A DNA stretch of 64,000 bases from JAIXWP01 sp041391745. GTDB lineage: Bacteria; Bacteroidota; Bacteroidia; Flavobacteriales_D; Sanyastnellaceae. Below the pieces are notes generated by a model. The model saw only the letters and a program-made list of their open reading frames with translations, did no database searches and was not told where the DNA came from. This document shows, in pieces, positions 18,379 to 27,083 of the stretch. Both the position numbers and the translations under genes were made by a program. How positions within the stretch are numbered: position 1 is the first letter of the stretch; each line of letters starts with the position of its first letter. Location of the stretch: positions 128,429 to 192,428 of the forward strand of contig JAWKNK010000005.1 of assembly GCA_041391745.1 (NCBI GenBank). The letters are read 5' to 3'.

Positions 18379-18549
18379 GCTTTCGATATGGCACTGCGTG
18401 CTCTACTCAAGCAGCGTCTAGTGCGGGGAGGCTTTGCTTTCGATATGAGCACTGCGTGCTCTACTCAAGCAGCGTCTCGTGCGGGGAGGCTTTGCTTTCG
18501 ATATGGGCACTGCGTGCCCTACTCAAGCAGCGTCTCGCGCGGGGAGGCT
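18379..18549. repeat. Three tandem 57-58 bp hairpin-forming repeats
   Basis: Units start at 18379, 18436 and 18494 with GCTTTCGATATG and end with GGGGAGGCT(TT). Each holds two inverted repeats. The first is GAGCAC-TGC-GTGCTC in copy 2 and GGGCAC-TGC-GTGCCC in copy 3, so both arms changed together and pairing was kept; copy 1 has lost one base of the arm. The second is AGCAGCGTCT with GAGGCTTTGCT (AGCAGC with GCTGCT in copy 3). The block is much richer in GC than its surroundings and has no spacers, so it is not a CRISPR. It lies between hsp20 and tgt. Confidence 0.8.
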
Positions 18550-18550
18550 G

Positions 18551-18581
18551 CTCGAGTTCATGCGTCAGCATGAGTATCGAG
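18551..18581. repeat. Hairpin following the tandem repeats
   Basis: CTCGA-(GT)-TCATGC, loop GTCA, then GCATGA-(GTA)-TCGAG forms an interrupted palindrome directly after repeat copy 3 and 48 nt before the tgt start. Confidence 0.5.
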
Positions 18582-18612
18582 AGCAGCGAGAGCAGCGATG
18601 GACTTGGTGTGT

Positions 18613-18620
18613 TATCTTTG
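18613..18620 (+). promoter_or_regulatory. -7 element of tgt
   Basis: TATCTTTG fits TAnnTTTG and ends 8 nt before the ATG at 18629, implying a nearly leaderless tgt mRNA. No TTG stands at the expected -33 distance. Confidence 0.5.
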
Positions 18621-18628
18621 CGGGGAAT

Positions 18629-19768
18629 ATGCAAGCGTTGACTTTTGATTTGCAGCACACCGATCCGAATTCGAGTGCGCGTGCTGGAAAAATTACCACC
18701 GACCATGGAGTTATTGAGACTCCTATTTTTATGCCCGTAGGTACTGTTGGAACCGTGAAAGGAATTTCTCAACAGGACTTAAAAAATGACGTTAAAGCCG
18801 AGATTATCCTCGGCAATACTTATCACTTGTATTTGCGTCCTGGAATGGACATAATGCGTCAGGCTGGTGGTCTGCATAAATTCAATGGTTGGGATCGGCC
18901 AATTCTCACCGATAGTGGCGGATATCAAGTCTATTCTCTTTCTGGAAATAGAAAAATTAAAGAAGAAGGTGTCACCTTCAAATCTCACATCGACGGAAGC
19001 AAGCACATTTTCACACCAGAAAATGTTATGGATATTCAACGCACTATTGGTGCGGATATCATCATGGCGTTTGACGAGTGTCCTCCCTACCCTTGCGACT
19101 ATGCTTATGCGAAAAATTCGTTGGAAGTAACCAATCGTTGGCTCGACCGTTGTTTCAAGCGACTTGAAGAAACGACGCCTCACTACGGACATACACAAAA
19201 CCTTTTTCCTATCGTTCAGGGAGGCACCTATAAAGATTTGAGAAAACAGAGTGCAGAATATGTTGCATCAAAAGAAGCGACAGGAAATGCCATTGGTGGA
19301 CTTAGTGTAGGTGAACCTCACGACAAAATGTATGAAACCACCGAATTGGTGTGTGGCATTTTGCCGAAAGACAAACCGCGTTATCTAATGGGTGTAGGAA
19401 CGCCTGCAAATATTTTGGAATGTATCGCTTTAGGAATTGATATGTTTGACTGCGTAATGCCCACGCGAAATGCACGCAACGGACAGTTGTTTACTTGGAA
19501 TGGTACGATGAATATGCGTAACAAGAAATGGGAAAATGATTTCAGTCCGCTTGATGAAAACGGCGATAGCTATGTAGATCATTTTTATACAAAAGCCTAC
19601 GTGAGACACTTGTTTGTGGCGGAAGAACTTTTAGGCTTGCAAATCGCTACGATTCACAATTTGAATTTCTATTTGCGATTGGTGAAAATGGCTAGAGAAA
19701 AAATAATTGATGGTACTTTTACGGAATGGAAGAACGCCATGGTTCCTAAACTTGCGCAGCGCCTGTGA
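18629..19768 (+). CDS. tgt: Queuine/preQ1 tRNA-guanine transglycosylase, lacking the zinc cysteines
   Basis: Exchanges guanine 34 of GUN-anticodon tRNAs for preQ1 in queuosine synthesis. I start at the ATG at 18629 (MQALTFDLQHT, 379 aa); the longer frame from 18479 runs through the tandem repeats and has no family likeness. Asp95 in ILTDSGGYQ and the Asp of MFDCVMPTRNARNG are the catalytic pair. The C-terminal zinc site, CxCxxC in E. coli, reads Gly-Asp-Ser-Tyr-Val-Asp here, so all three cysteines are absent, although TIHN with the histidine is kept. The same loss seems usual in Bacteroidota. Stop overlaps the GTG start of the next gene. Confidence 0.95.
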   Translation: MQALTFDLQHTDPNSSARAGKITTDHGVIETPIFMPVGTVGTVKGISQQDLKNDVKAEIILGNTYHLYLRPGMDIMRQAGGLHKFNGWDRPILTDSGGYQVYSLSGNRKIKEEGVTFKSHIDGSKHIFTPENVMDIQRTIGADIIMAFDECPPYPCDYAYAKNSLEVTNRWLDRCFKRLEETTPHYGHTQNLFPIVQGGTYKDLRKQSAEYVASKEATGNAIGGLSVGEPHDKMYETTELVCGILPKDKPRYLMGVGTPANILECIALGIDMFDCVMPTRNARNGQLFTWNGTMNMRNKKWENDFSPLDENGDSYVDHFYTKAYVRHLFVAEELLGLQIATIHNLNFYLRLVKMAREKIIDGTFTEWKNAMVPKLAQRL

Positions 19769-20847
19769 TCAAGAAGCTCGACATATACATTATCAAAAAA
19801 TTTCTAGGAACGTTCCTTTTTATGATAGGAGCATTCGTAGTGATTTTGGTAATATTTGATGTGAGCGAAAACATTGATGATCTCGTTAAATCTAAAGCTC
19901 CATTTGGAAGAATTGTCATTGACTATTACCTCAATTTTGCCATTCAGTTTGGAAATATTCTGAGTTCATTTATCATCTTCCTAACTATCATTTGGTTTAC
20001 GAGTAAGCTCGCACAAAAGAGCGAAATCATTGCCATGTTGAGCGGCGGCATCAGTTACAGCAGAGTACTTCGTCCTTATTTTATTTCATCTGGAATTTTG
20101 GTAATTATTGCGTTGACCTTAAGCCACTTTGTAGTGCCTTTGGCCAATCGCAACAAATTGGATTTTGAATTAGAATACTTGAAAGAGGCTATCATCGTGG
20201 ATGAGCGCAATCTTCACCGTGAAATCGAACCAGGAACTATCGCTTATTTCTATCAATTCTCACCTGCAAACAAAGGTGGTTCTCAGTTTTCATTAGAAAA
20301 ATGGAATGATGGCCACTTGAATTACAAACTGATCGCTTCGGGAGCCAACTTCAACGAAGAGACCAATTTATGGACCATCAATAATGCTACGGTTCGTGAG
20401 TGGGACGCTGCGGGAAAAGAAAGTGTGAAATTTAGAAATCGAATTGACACAGTGCTTCCAATGAATATGGACACCTTTGGATTACGTCCGGAGACCATTG
20501 GCACAATGACGTATTCTGAGTTGAACGATTTCATTGAGAAGCAGCGCAAAGCTGGAAGCGGCGATGTAGCAAAATCTGAAATTGAAAAATACTCACGTAC
20601 TTCTAATGCATTTAGCATTTTCGTTTTGACGCTGATTGGTGTGAGTATTGCATCACGTAAATCAAGAGGGGGTACAGGACTTCACATACTTTTGGCCGTT
20701 GTGATTGGGTTCATTTACATTTTCATTTCGAGAATGATGGCTGTGAGCGCTATGACCGTAGGACTTCCAGCATCCTTGGCAGTTTGGGTTCCCAATATTC
20801 TGTTTTTCCTTATAGGAATTTACTTGTATACGAAGGCGCAGAAGTAA
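19765..20847 (+). CDS. lptG: LptF/LptG family lipopolysaccharide export permease
   Basis: A 360-residue YjgP/YjgQ permease that extracts LPS from the inner membrane together with LptB and its partner. Three N-terminal membrane helices (about 10-120), a periplasmic beta-jellyroll (about 130-240) and three C-terminal helices (about 265-358) are clear. It begins with GTG overlapping the TGA of tgt by 4 nt, so translation is probably coupled. The end overlaps the convergent ispE by 38 nt. Whether it is LptF or LptG cannot be told from this alone. Confidence 0.88.
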   Translation: MIKKLDIYIIKKFLGTFLFMIGAFVVILVIFDVSENIDDLVKSKAPFGRIVIDYYLNFAIQFGNILSSFIIFLTIIWFTSKLAQKSEIIAMLSGGISYSRVLRPYFISSGILVIIALTLSHFVVPLANRNKLDFELEYLKEAIIVDERNLHREIEPGTIAYFYQFSPANKGGSQFSLEKWNDGHLNYKLIASGANFNEETNLWTINNATVREWDAAGKESVKFRNRIDTVLPMNMDTFGLRPETIGTMTYSELNDFIEKQRKAGSGDVAKSEIEKYSRTSNAFSIFVLTLIGVSIASRKSRGGTGLHILLAVVIGFIYIFISRMMAVSAMTVGLPASLAVWVPNILFFLIGIYLYTKAQK

Positions 20848-21637
20848 GATTCAATTTTTCCATAACCGAATGAACATTCGGTGTGTTTTCAAAGATTCCA
20901 TAAACAGCACTGCCGCTGCCGCTCATGCTTGCATATAAAGCTCCTGCGTCATAGAATTCTCTTTTCAAATCCAAAATTATTGGATGTAATTTTCCGATGG
21001 TCGATTCAAAATCATTGCGAACATGACTCTTCCATTCTGTAATGGGAAGCGATGAGAGTTTTCTTAAGTCAAAGGATGCAGCTTGAGGTGTAATACCTGC
21101 AAAAGCATCTTTGGTGCTCACATGAATATTCGGTTTGATGATAGCGATATGATAGCTCGACAAGTCTAGCTCCAATGGTTCGAACACCTCTCCTCTACCT
21201 GCTACAAAGCATGTTTTATTTTCTATGAAAAAAGGACAGTCAGACCCGAGCTCTGCAGCCAATGCTTGTAATTCAGTAGTTGTTAAGTCGAGATTGAAAA
21301 GTTGATTCAGTGCTTTCAAAGTGAAAGAAGCGTCCGAAGAACCTCCTCCTAAGCCCGCGCCTGAAGGCAGGTGTTTGAGCAAATGCATGCTCACATTTTC
21401 TATTCCATATTTCAATTGTACTAATCGAAATGCTTTGAATACAATGTTATCTTCTACTTCTTCTGTAACTTGATGTCCGGTTACTTTCAGCGACGAATCG
21501 TGGCGGGAATAATTCACCTCGAGCACATCTTTCCAGTCCACCGGAGCGAATACACTTTCGAGCGAATGAAATCCATCCGCTCTTTTTCCAGTGATAAATA
21601 ATCCAATATTTATTTTACAATTTGGAAAGACAATCAT
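20810..21637 (-). CDS. ispE: 4-diphosphocytidyl-2-C-methyl-D-erythritol kinase
   Basis: Phosphorylates CDP-ME in the non-mevalonate (MEP) isoprenoid pathway. It is a GHMP kinase with the ATP loop LPSGAGLGGGSSDAS at about residues 88-102 and the C-terminal SGSGSAVYGIF motif. Start is taken at 21637 (MIVFPNCKINIGL), three codons inside the longer frame, as family members begin near the FPNCKINIG motif. The start overlaps the end of era by 4 nt, so the pair is coupled. The last 38 nt overlap lptG on the opposite strand. Confidence 0.94.
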   Translation of the reverse strand: MIVFPNCKINIGLFITGKRADGFHSLESVFAPVDWKDVLEVNYSRHDSSLKVTGHQVTEEVEDNIVFKAFRLVQLKYGIENVSMHLLKHLPSGAGLGGGSSDASFTLKALNQLFNLDLTTTELQALAAELGSDCPFFIENKTCFVAGRGEVFEPLELDLSSYHIAIIKPNIHVSTKDAFAGITPQAASFDLRKLSSLPITEWKSHVRNDFESTIGKLHPIILDLKREFYDAGALYASMSGSGSAVYGIFENTPNVHSVMEKLNLTSAPSYTSKFL

Positions 21638-22524
21638 GACTCCCAATATCCGAAACTTTTCAATCGGCCCAAATCGTTTCTCCAGTTTTCATCTACTTTG
21701 ATGAACATTTGGAGAAACACTTTTTTACCTAAGAAAGATTCCATGTCCTTTCTAGCCTGCGTTCCAACACGCTTGAGGCTGCTTCCTTGGTGACCAATAA
21801 GAATTCGTTTTTGCGATTCGCGCTCAGTAAGAATGAGCACGCGGATGCGCGCTATTTCCTCTTCATCCTTGTACTCTTCCACCAATACTTCACAGCTGTA
21901 TGGAATTTCTTTATCGTAATTGAAGAATATTTTCTCTCTCACAATTTCCGTTACGAAGAATCTTTGTGTTCTATCGCTCAATTCGTCTTTTGGAAAATAA
22001 GGCGGAGAAGCTGGCAGAACAGCTAGAATTTCGTCTAGCAATTCTTTGATATAGATTTTTTCCAAGGCAGAAACAGGGAAGATTCTTGCATTTGGAAGGA
22101 GTTCCTTATAAATATTGAATGCTACATTAGAACCTTCATTGCCAACAACATCAAATTTGTTGAGTACAACGAAAATCGGCACCTCCGTTTTTTGAAGTTT
22201 TTCAAGCGTTGCTTTGTGAAGTAACGCTTTGTCTGAGGCATCTACAACGAGAAGAATAAGGTCCGCATCGATGAGCGCGGTTCCAACAAACTTCATCATA
22301 CCTTCTTGAAGTTTGTATTTTGGATCAAGCACACCAGGCGTATCAGAATATACTATTTGGTAATCGTCGCCATTGAGAATACCCATGATACGGTGGCGTG
22401 TAGTTTGTGCTTTCGGTGTAACGATGCTCAACTTTTCGCCAAGAAGTGCATTCATGAGCGTAGATTTCCCAGCATTGGGATTACCTATGATGTTGACAAA
22501 GCCTGCTTTATGTGTCTTTTCCAA
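21634..22524 (-). CDS. era: GTPase Era
   Basis: Essential GTPase for 16S rRNA maturation and 30S assembly. The G1 loop GNPNAGKS is at residues 14-21, the DTPG G3 and NKFD G4 motifs follow, and SALEK is G5. The C-terminal KH domain, with GHQGSSLKRVGTQARKDMESF, binds the 3' end of 16S rRNA. Length 296 is normal. It heads the era-ispE pair and is divergent from the initiator tRNA gene. Confidence 0.97.
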   Translation of the reverse strand: MEKTHKAGFVNIIGNPNAGKSTLMNALLGEKLSIVTPKAQTTRHRIMGILNGDDYQIVYSDTPGVLDPKYKLQEGMMKFVGTALIDADLILLVVDASDKALLHKATLEKLQKTEVPIFVVLNKFDVVGNEGSNVAFNIYKELLPNARIFPVSALEKIYIKELLDEILAVLPASPPYFPKDELSDRTQRFFVTEIVREKIFFNYDKEIPYSCEVLVEEYKDEEEIARIRVLILTERESQKRILIGHQGSSLKRVGTQARKDMESFLGKKVFLQMFIKVDENWRNDLGRLKSFGYWES

Positions 22525-22540
22525 TTAAAATCCTTTTTAT

Positions 22541-22572
22541 TTGTAATTCGAAACAAAATTAGTGTATATTTG
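22541..22572 (+). promoter_or_regulatory. Promoter of the initiator tRNA gene
   Basis: TTG at 22541-22543, a 21-nt spacer and TATATTTG at 22565-22572 fit the full Bacteroidota consensus (TTG-N17-23-TAnnTTTG). This is the cleanest promoter in the window; transcription would start near 22579. Confidence 0.75.
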
Positions 22573-22632
22573 CACCCCCAAAACGGAAAAGAGGAATTAA
22601 ATCTTCTAGAAGTTTCGGAACAATTTTGAGAT

Positions 22633-22705
22633 TGCGGGGTGGAGCAGTTGGTAGCTCGTCGGGCTCATAACCCGAAGGCCACAGGTTCGAGTCCTGTCCC
22701 CGCTA
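22633..22705 (+). tRNA. Initiator tRNA-fMet (CAU)
   Basis: A full cloverleaf with anticodon loop CTCATAA. Initiator marks are the three G-C pairs of the anticodon stem (GGG...CCC) and an unpaired 1:72 position, here U1:U72 where E. coli has C1:A72. The acceptor stem is GCGGGG with CCCCGC and the T arm is ACAGG-TTCGAGT-CCTGT. CCA is not encoded (A73 is followed by CTA). It has its own promoter and terminator. Confidence 0.93.
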
Positions 22706-22711
22706 CTAAGT

Positions 22712-22739
22712 AAAAGCCGACTAGAAATAGTCGGCTTTT
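22712..22739 (+). terminator. Terminator of the initiator tRNA gene
   Basis: AAAAGCCGACTA, GAAA tetraloop, TAGTCGGCTTTT and then T-rich sequence, 6 nt after the tRNA. Confidence 0.92.
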
Positions 22740-22787
22740 TTATTTTCCCTATTTTCATTTAAAAGAAATTACAACGGCTTCATTGGA

Positions 22788-22803
22788 TGAAATGGGCATT
22801 TCA
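22788..22803. promoter_or_regulatory. Palindrome TGAAATG-GG-CATTTCA upstream of the secreted protein gene
   Basis: A perfect 7-bp inverted repeat with a 2-nt centre, 71 nt before the ATG at 22874. Possible operator; no known factor assigned. Confidence 0.3.
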
Positions 22804-22873
22804 CTTAAAAGAAAAATAAGGTCCTTCGCTGCCCTATAGTTTCGCTGCAATAATTTAATTTAATCATACATCA

Positions 22874-24340
22874 ATGACTAAACATTCCATTATTGCAGGA
22901 TTGTTCATCGCATTTACAGCGATCTCCAATGTAAGTCAAGCTCAAGTTGGCGCACTTCTCAAGAATAAATTGGATCAAAAAACTTCAAAGGACAAATCAG
23001 AAGGTTCTAATGAAAAAGGAAAAGGTTCGAAGACACTTGTGAGTCAAGAAGAGTTTTGGAAAGCTCCGACTCAAAACCAACAAAACACTTTGAAAGGTTT
23101 TCTTGCAAATAATCCCAACTTGAAAGCTTATGAAGTACTGAAAGCGAAATCAGGCAAAAACTATGGTAAAGGATTTTTTTACTATGAAGATTATCGTGCA
23201 GTGATCAATTGTGATCACGCCGCTGATGCTGATTTCACCAATGGAAACAAATTGGAAGTTTGCTATAATCCATCGCGAAAAGAGGTTTATACTGCAAACC
23301 ATTCTACTTCATCCTACTTCATGGGTACCGCATTTTTAAGCGAAAAGTATGAGGATGGAACGTACCTAGCCAAGTCGTATACCAGTAAGTTGGTGGCTTT
23401 CGACAACTTCATAGTTGTGTTCAGTTCATTCTCTAGAAATGCCACGTCATTTACCATTGAAAGAATTGAGTATATCATTGCCGATACTGGAAACGCTGAA
23501 TACGTAGAGAATTCCATTGAAGCGCAAGAGCTTCTTACAAAGATCAACACCATGATGTCTGATTATTATGTAAAAATGAAGTCAGGTGTAGTTGCTGCTG
23601 CGGAGCAAGCAGAAAAAGAAAAGTATGCGAAATACGGATTGAAGGGCAAAGATGTGAAGAGTTTGGCTATTGAATGGGACGCGAACAATACATATGTTTT
23701 GAATCAGCCGATTTTCTTTAAAGTAAAAGCAACTCTTGCGAATGGCACTGTGATTTCATCCAATGATGGATTTTGGGATGATTATGTTATCACAGTAAAG
23801 GGCGGTATAAACAAAGGTGGCTCTGCCATTGATTTATCAATAGATACAGAAACTCTAGACCCTAGTGATAAGGTTACGGTAACTGTTAAATCAAAACATC
23901 ACCCGAATGTAGCGGCAGCAACGATAATTCATGAATTGAACTATGCGGAAGGATTCACATTTTCATTCAATGCATATAATGGCAATTCAACGGCAAATCC
24001 TAAGAGATCGGCGGGTAATGTGAAAGTCGAAGTAAAAGCAGTGAAGCACGCCGTAACAGGAGTTAATCTTTATGAATATCGCGTTTATAATAACAATAAA
24101 CACATCCACACTGTGCGCATGACAACAGATAAGGTATGTATTGTGAATGCCAACGGATATAACGGTGCAAAACCAGGATTTGGAGATCAGTATGGAAGTG
24201 CTGGTGGTTCTATTCTAATTATAAAAGACCCTTCTGCAGCAGACGCTAAATTCTCCACTAGCGTGGTTGGAGGAAGCGGCATGGGAGTGAAATCTTCCGA
24301 TGGAAGTGTGCAAGAGAAAGTTCAAAAAGTGAACTGGTAA
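22874..24340 (+). CDS. Secreted protein of unknown function
   Basis: A 488-residue protein with a signal peptide (about 1-23, cleaved near SQAQ). After a charged Lys/Ser/Glu-rich linker (24-55) comes an alpha/beta region with many aromatic residues (about 60-230), then a beta-rich C-terminal half with an Ig-like or C2-like strand pattern (about 250-480). I do not recognise the family. It lacks a T9SS tail and a lipobox, so it is probably periplasmic. It stands alone, with a palindrome upstream and a terminator downstream. Confidence 0.7.
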   Translation: MTKHSIIAGLFIAFTAISNVSQAQVGALLKNKLDQKTSKDKSEGSNEKGKGSKTLVSQEEFWKAPTQNQQNTLKGFLANNPNLKAYEVLKAKSGKNYGKGFFYYEDYRAVINCDHAADADFTNGNKLEVCYNPSRKEVYTANHSTSSYFMGTAFLSEKYEDGTYLAKSYTSKLVAFDNFIVVFSSFSRNATSFTIERIEYIIADTGNAEYVENSIEAQELLTKINTMMSDYYVKMKSGVVAAAEQAEKEKYAKYGLKGKDVKSLAIEWDANNTYVLNQPIFFKVKATLANGTVISSNDGFWDDYVITVKGGINKGGSAIDLSIDTETLDPSDKVTVTVKSKHHPNVAAATIIHELNYAEGFTFSFNAYNGNSTANPKRSAGNVKVEVKAVKHAVTGVNLYEYRVYNNNKHIHTVRMTTDKVCIVNANGYNGAKPGFGDQYGSAGGSILIIKDPSAADAKFSTSVVGGSGMGVKSSDGSVQEKVQKVNW

Positions 24341-24363
24341 TTGTTTTTAGTGTTACTTTGGTG

Positions 24364-24393
24364 AAAAGGCTGTCAAAATTTTGACAGCCTTTT
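24364..24393 (+). terminator. Terminator after the secreted protein gene
   Basis: AAAAGGCTGTCAAA and TTTGACAGCCTTTT form a long perfect palindromic stem followed by a T-rich tract. Confidence 0.9.
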
Positions 24394-24414
24394 ATTTTTT
24401 TAATAACATGCTAG

Positions 24415-24486
24415 TGACCTCGAAGGGAATCGAACCCCTACCTAGAGAACCGGAATCTCTCGTTCTATCCATTAAACTACGAGGCC
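24415..24486 (-). tRNA. tRNA-Arg (CCG)
   Basis: The minus strand folds as a cloverleaf: acceptor GGCCTCG with CGAGGTC, anticodon stem AGAGA/TCTCT with loop TTCCGGT (anticodon CCG, reading CGG), T arm AGGGG-TTCGATT-CCCTT. The discriminator is A and no CCA is encoded. Length is 72 nt with a 4-nt variable loop. Confidence 0.92.
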
Positions 24487-24636
24487 ATGAATTGAAAGGT
24501 TCGCGAAGGTAAATCTAACTTGTCTTTTTCCAAAAAGATATATGAAACCAGAATGGTATGCGTGTGCATATTCTGTTGGTAAACACGAATAGGTTATTCG
24601 AAATGGATAGCAGTAATTTGTGGTCGAAAGTTGAAA

Positions 24637-27018
24637 ATGATGGAACAAGCAAAGGAAGTTTTAAAGAAGTATTTCGGATTCGATTCGTTTCGTCCGATGC
24701 AGGAGGATATTGTTTCTACCGTTTTAAGCAAGCAAGATGCGTTTGTGCTGATGCCGACTGGTGGGGGAAAAAGTGTCTGCTATCAATTGCCTGCTTTGAT
24801 ATTGCCTGGAGTTACGCTCGTGATTTCACCATTGATTTCTTTGATGAAAGATCAAGTCGATTCACTTCGTGCAAATGGTGTAAAGGCAGAGTATCTCAAC
24901 AGCTCTCTGACCAACCTAGAGTCTGACTTAATTGTACAACGTTGTCGCAAGGGAGATATAAAATTACTTTATGTTTCTCCGGAAAAAGCATTGGCTTCAC
25001 TGGACTATTTTATTAAACAACTTGATGTTTCATTGATCGCGATTGATGAAGCGCACTGTGTTTCTTCTTGGGGTCATGACTTCAGACCGGAATACAAAGC
25101 GCTCATTCAATTGCGTGAAGCTCACCCGAATGCAACATTGATGGCTTTAACAGCCACAGCGGATCGATTGACTCAAAAAGACATCTTGGAGTTCATAGGA
25201 CTTCGCAATCCGAAAACTTATATCAGTTCGTTCGACAGACCGAATCTCTCCCTTTCTGTGCGCTTTGGATTAAAATCTAAAGACCGTTTGCGCGACATCC
25301 TGGATGTGATTGATTCACACAAAAATCAAAGTGGAATCATCTATTGTTTATCTAAGAAGAACACCGAAGCATTGGCTGGAGAACTTCAGCACGCAGGTGT
25401 GAATGCTACATATTACCATGCGGGTATGACGCCTGAGCGACGATCACAAGTGCAAGAAGATTTCATTCGTGATAATGTGCAAGTGGTTTGTGCCACCATC
25501 GCATTTGGAATGGGTATCGACAAGAGTGATGTTCGTTTTGTAATGCATTACAACTTGCCAAAAACTATTGAGAATTATTACCAAGAAATAGGAAGAGGTG
25601 GTCGTGACGGCGAGGCTTGTTTTACGAGACTTTACTGGTCTTTGGGCGACATCATAACACTAAGGAGTTTTGCAGTAGAAAGTGGTGCTCAGCAAATGAA
25701 TCTCGAAAAGCTCAATCGCATGCAAGAGTTTGCAGAGTCGCGCATTTGTAGAAGAAAAGTGCTTCTGAATTATTTCGGAGAAAACTTGCGAGACAACTGT
25801 GGCAATTGCGACGTTTGCAAGAATCCTCCAACACATTTCGATGGCACCCTGCACACGCAAAAGGCACTTTCCGCAGTGAAGCGTGCAGAATTGATTGGTG
25901 AAAAATTGACTATTTCCAATTTGATAAATGTCTTGCGAGGTTCAAAGTCACAAGAAATCGTAGAACGGAAATTAGACACCATTAAAACATATGGTGTGGG
26001 AAAAGAAATTTCATATGCTGATTGGAATTATTTCATTCTTCAAATGATTCAATTGGGAGCTTTAGAGCTTCTGTATGAAGAAGGAAATGTGCTGCGCCCA
26101 ACGGTGTTTGGCGAGGGCATTTTGAAGGGCTCCTACTCTATCGATTTGGTTAATCCAATTGTGGAGTCTGCGCAAATCGGAAAGCGAGCTTTCAAGAAAA
26201 AAGATGACGCTCCAGAAACTTTATTCAATACACTTCGAGCGCGAAGAAAGATTCTAGCTGACCTTGAAGACGTACCACCCTACATTATTTTCAACGATGT
26301 GACTTTGCATGAAATGGTTGAAAAACTTCCATTGACCGAAGGCGAAATGTTAGAAATAACGGGGATGAGCGAACATAAATTCAACAAGTACGGCTATGAC
26401 TTCTTGGATATTCTTTTGAAAAATGCACCAGCAAAATATCATACCAAAGTAGATGTGAAGGAAGCATTGACGGAAGAAAAAGTGAATGCATACATCAAAG
26501 AAATTCAAGCTGCGGGAATTTCAGTTAGTGGAACAGTTATCGCGAAATTTCTGCTCGGCAATGCTGATGATCGGTATATGGAAAAAGCTCGAAACATTTC
26601 ATTTTACGGAATTCTCCGTGATGAGTTCAAGGTAAAAGAGTTGTTTGAAAAAATCCGACCATTTGTTGATCCCGTTAAGCAAAGTCAAGGTCAAGAAAGA
26701 AATGATCAGCTCGAAAAAATGACCAATGATTTTCTTGCTCGAATTGGTGCGAATAAACTTAGCTCAAGTGATAAGGCATTGTTTTTAAACCAGGCCAGGC
26801 TGCTGCCGATCCCACAAAAAGACGAGCAGGAGTTGGCCCAAAAGAACTACAAGCGCTCCGGAATGAAGTGGTCAGATCAGGAAACGGCTTTATTGAAAGA
26901 CCTTGTAGCACACACACAAGATATTGATGAGCTTGCAGAAGTGCTCGAGCGCTCGCCGAAAAGCATTCGGTTTGCCCTGCTCCATTTCGTGAACTTGCCC
27001 ATTTCAGAATTTACCTGA
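24637..27018 (+). CDS. recQ: ATP-dependent DNA helicase RecQ
   Basis: A superfamily 2 helicase of 793 residues for recombinational repair. Visible are Walker A (TGGGKSVCYQLPAL), the DEAH box variant DEAHC, motif VI (QEIGRGGRDG), the zinc-binding cysteines of the RecQ-Ct domain (about 375-400, ending in CGNCDVC), a winged helix and an HRDC-like segment (about 515-600). A C-terminal extension of about 180 residues ends in a SANT/HTH-like motif (KWSDQETALLKDLVAH...SPKSIRFALLHF). Start is the ATG at 24637 rather than the TTG six bases earlier. Confidence 0.95.
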   Translation: MMEQAKEVLKKYFGFDSFRPMQEDIVSTVLSKQDAFVLMPTGGGKSVCYQLPALILPGVTLVISPLISLMKDQVDSLRANGVKAEYLNSSLTNLESDLIVQRCRKGDIKLLYVSPEKALASLDYFIKQLDVSLIAIDEAHCVSSWGHDFRPEYKALIQLREAHPNATLMALTATADRLTQKDILEFIGLRNPKTYISSFDRPNLSLSVRFGLKSKDRLRDILDVIDSHKNQSGIIYCLSKKNTEALAGELQHAGVNATYYHAGMTPERRSQVQEDFIRDNVQVVCATIAFGMGIDKSDVRFVMHYNLPKTIENYYQEIGRGGRDGEACFTRLYWSLGDIITLRSFAVESGAQQMNLEKLNRMQEFAESRICRRKVLLNYFGENLRDNCGNCDVCKNPPTHFDGTLHTQKALSAVKRAELIGEKLTISNLINVLRGSKSQEIVERKLDTIKTYGVGKEISYADWNYFILQMIQLGALELLYEEGNVLRPTVFGEGILKGSYSIDLVNPIVESAQIGKRAFKKKDDAPETLFNTLRARRKILADLEDVPPYIIFNDVTLHEMVEKLPLTEGEMLEITGMSEHKFNKYGYDFLDILLKNAPAKYHTKVDVKEALTEEKVNAYIKEIQAAGISVSGTVIAKFLLGNADDRYMEKARNISFYGILRDEFKVKELFEKIRPFVDPVKQSQGQERNDQLEKMTNDFLARIGANKLSSSDKALFLNQARLLPIPQKDEQELAQKNYKRSGMKWSDQETALLKDLVAHTQDIDELAEVLERSPKSIRFALLHFVNLPISEFT

Positions 27019-27035
27019 TAGAAATCAGCAAAGTC

Positions 27036-27062
27036 TTGGTATTCAAAATATTTTCTATATTG
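27036..27062 (+). promoter_or_regulatory. Promoter of the GH3 gene
   Basis: TTG (27036-27038), 17-nt spacer and TATATTG (27056-27062), close to the Bacteroidota consensus and 22 nt before the ATG. Confidence 0.5.
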
Positions 27063-27083
27063 CGTGAAGCATTATAGGAACAT

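Noticed and set aside
18379..18549. CRISPR array
   Set aside because: Units are directly adjacent, 57-58 bp long and have no unique spacers; no cas genes nearby.
18288..18641. Protein-coding frames across the tandem repeats, including a longer tgt
   Set aside because: They only translate the repeat units; tgt homology begins at the ATG at 18629.
24558..24926. Frame overlapping the recQ start
   Set aside because: Out of frame with recQ, which has unmistakable helicase motifs from 24637 on.
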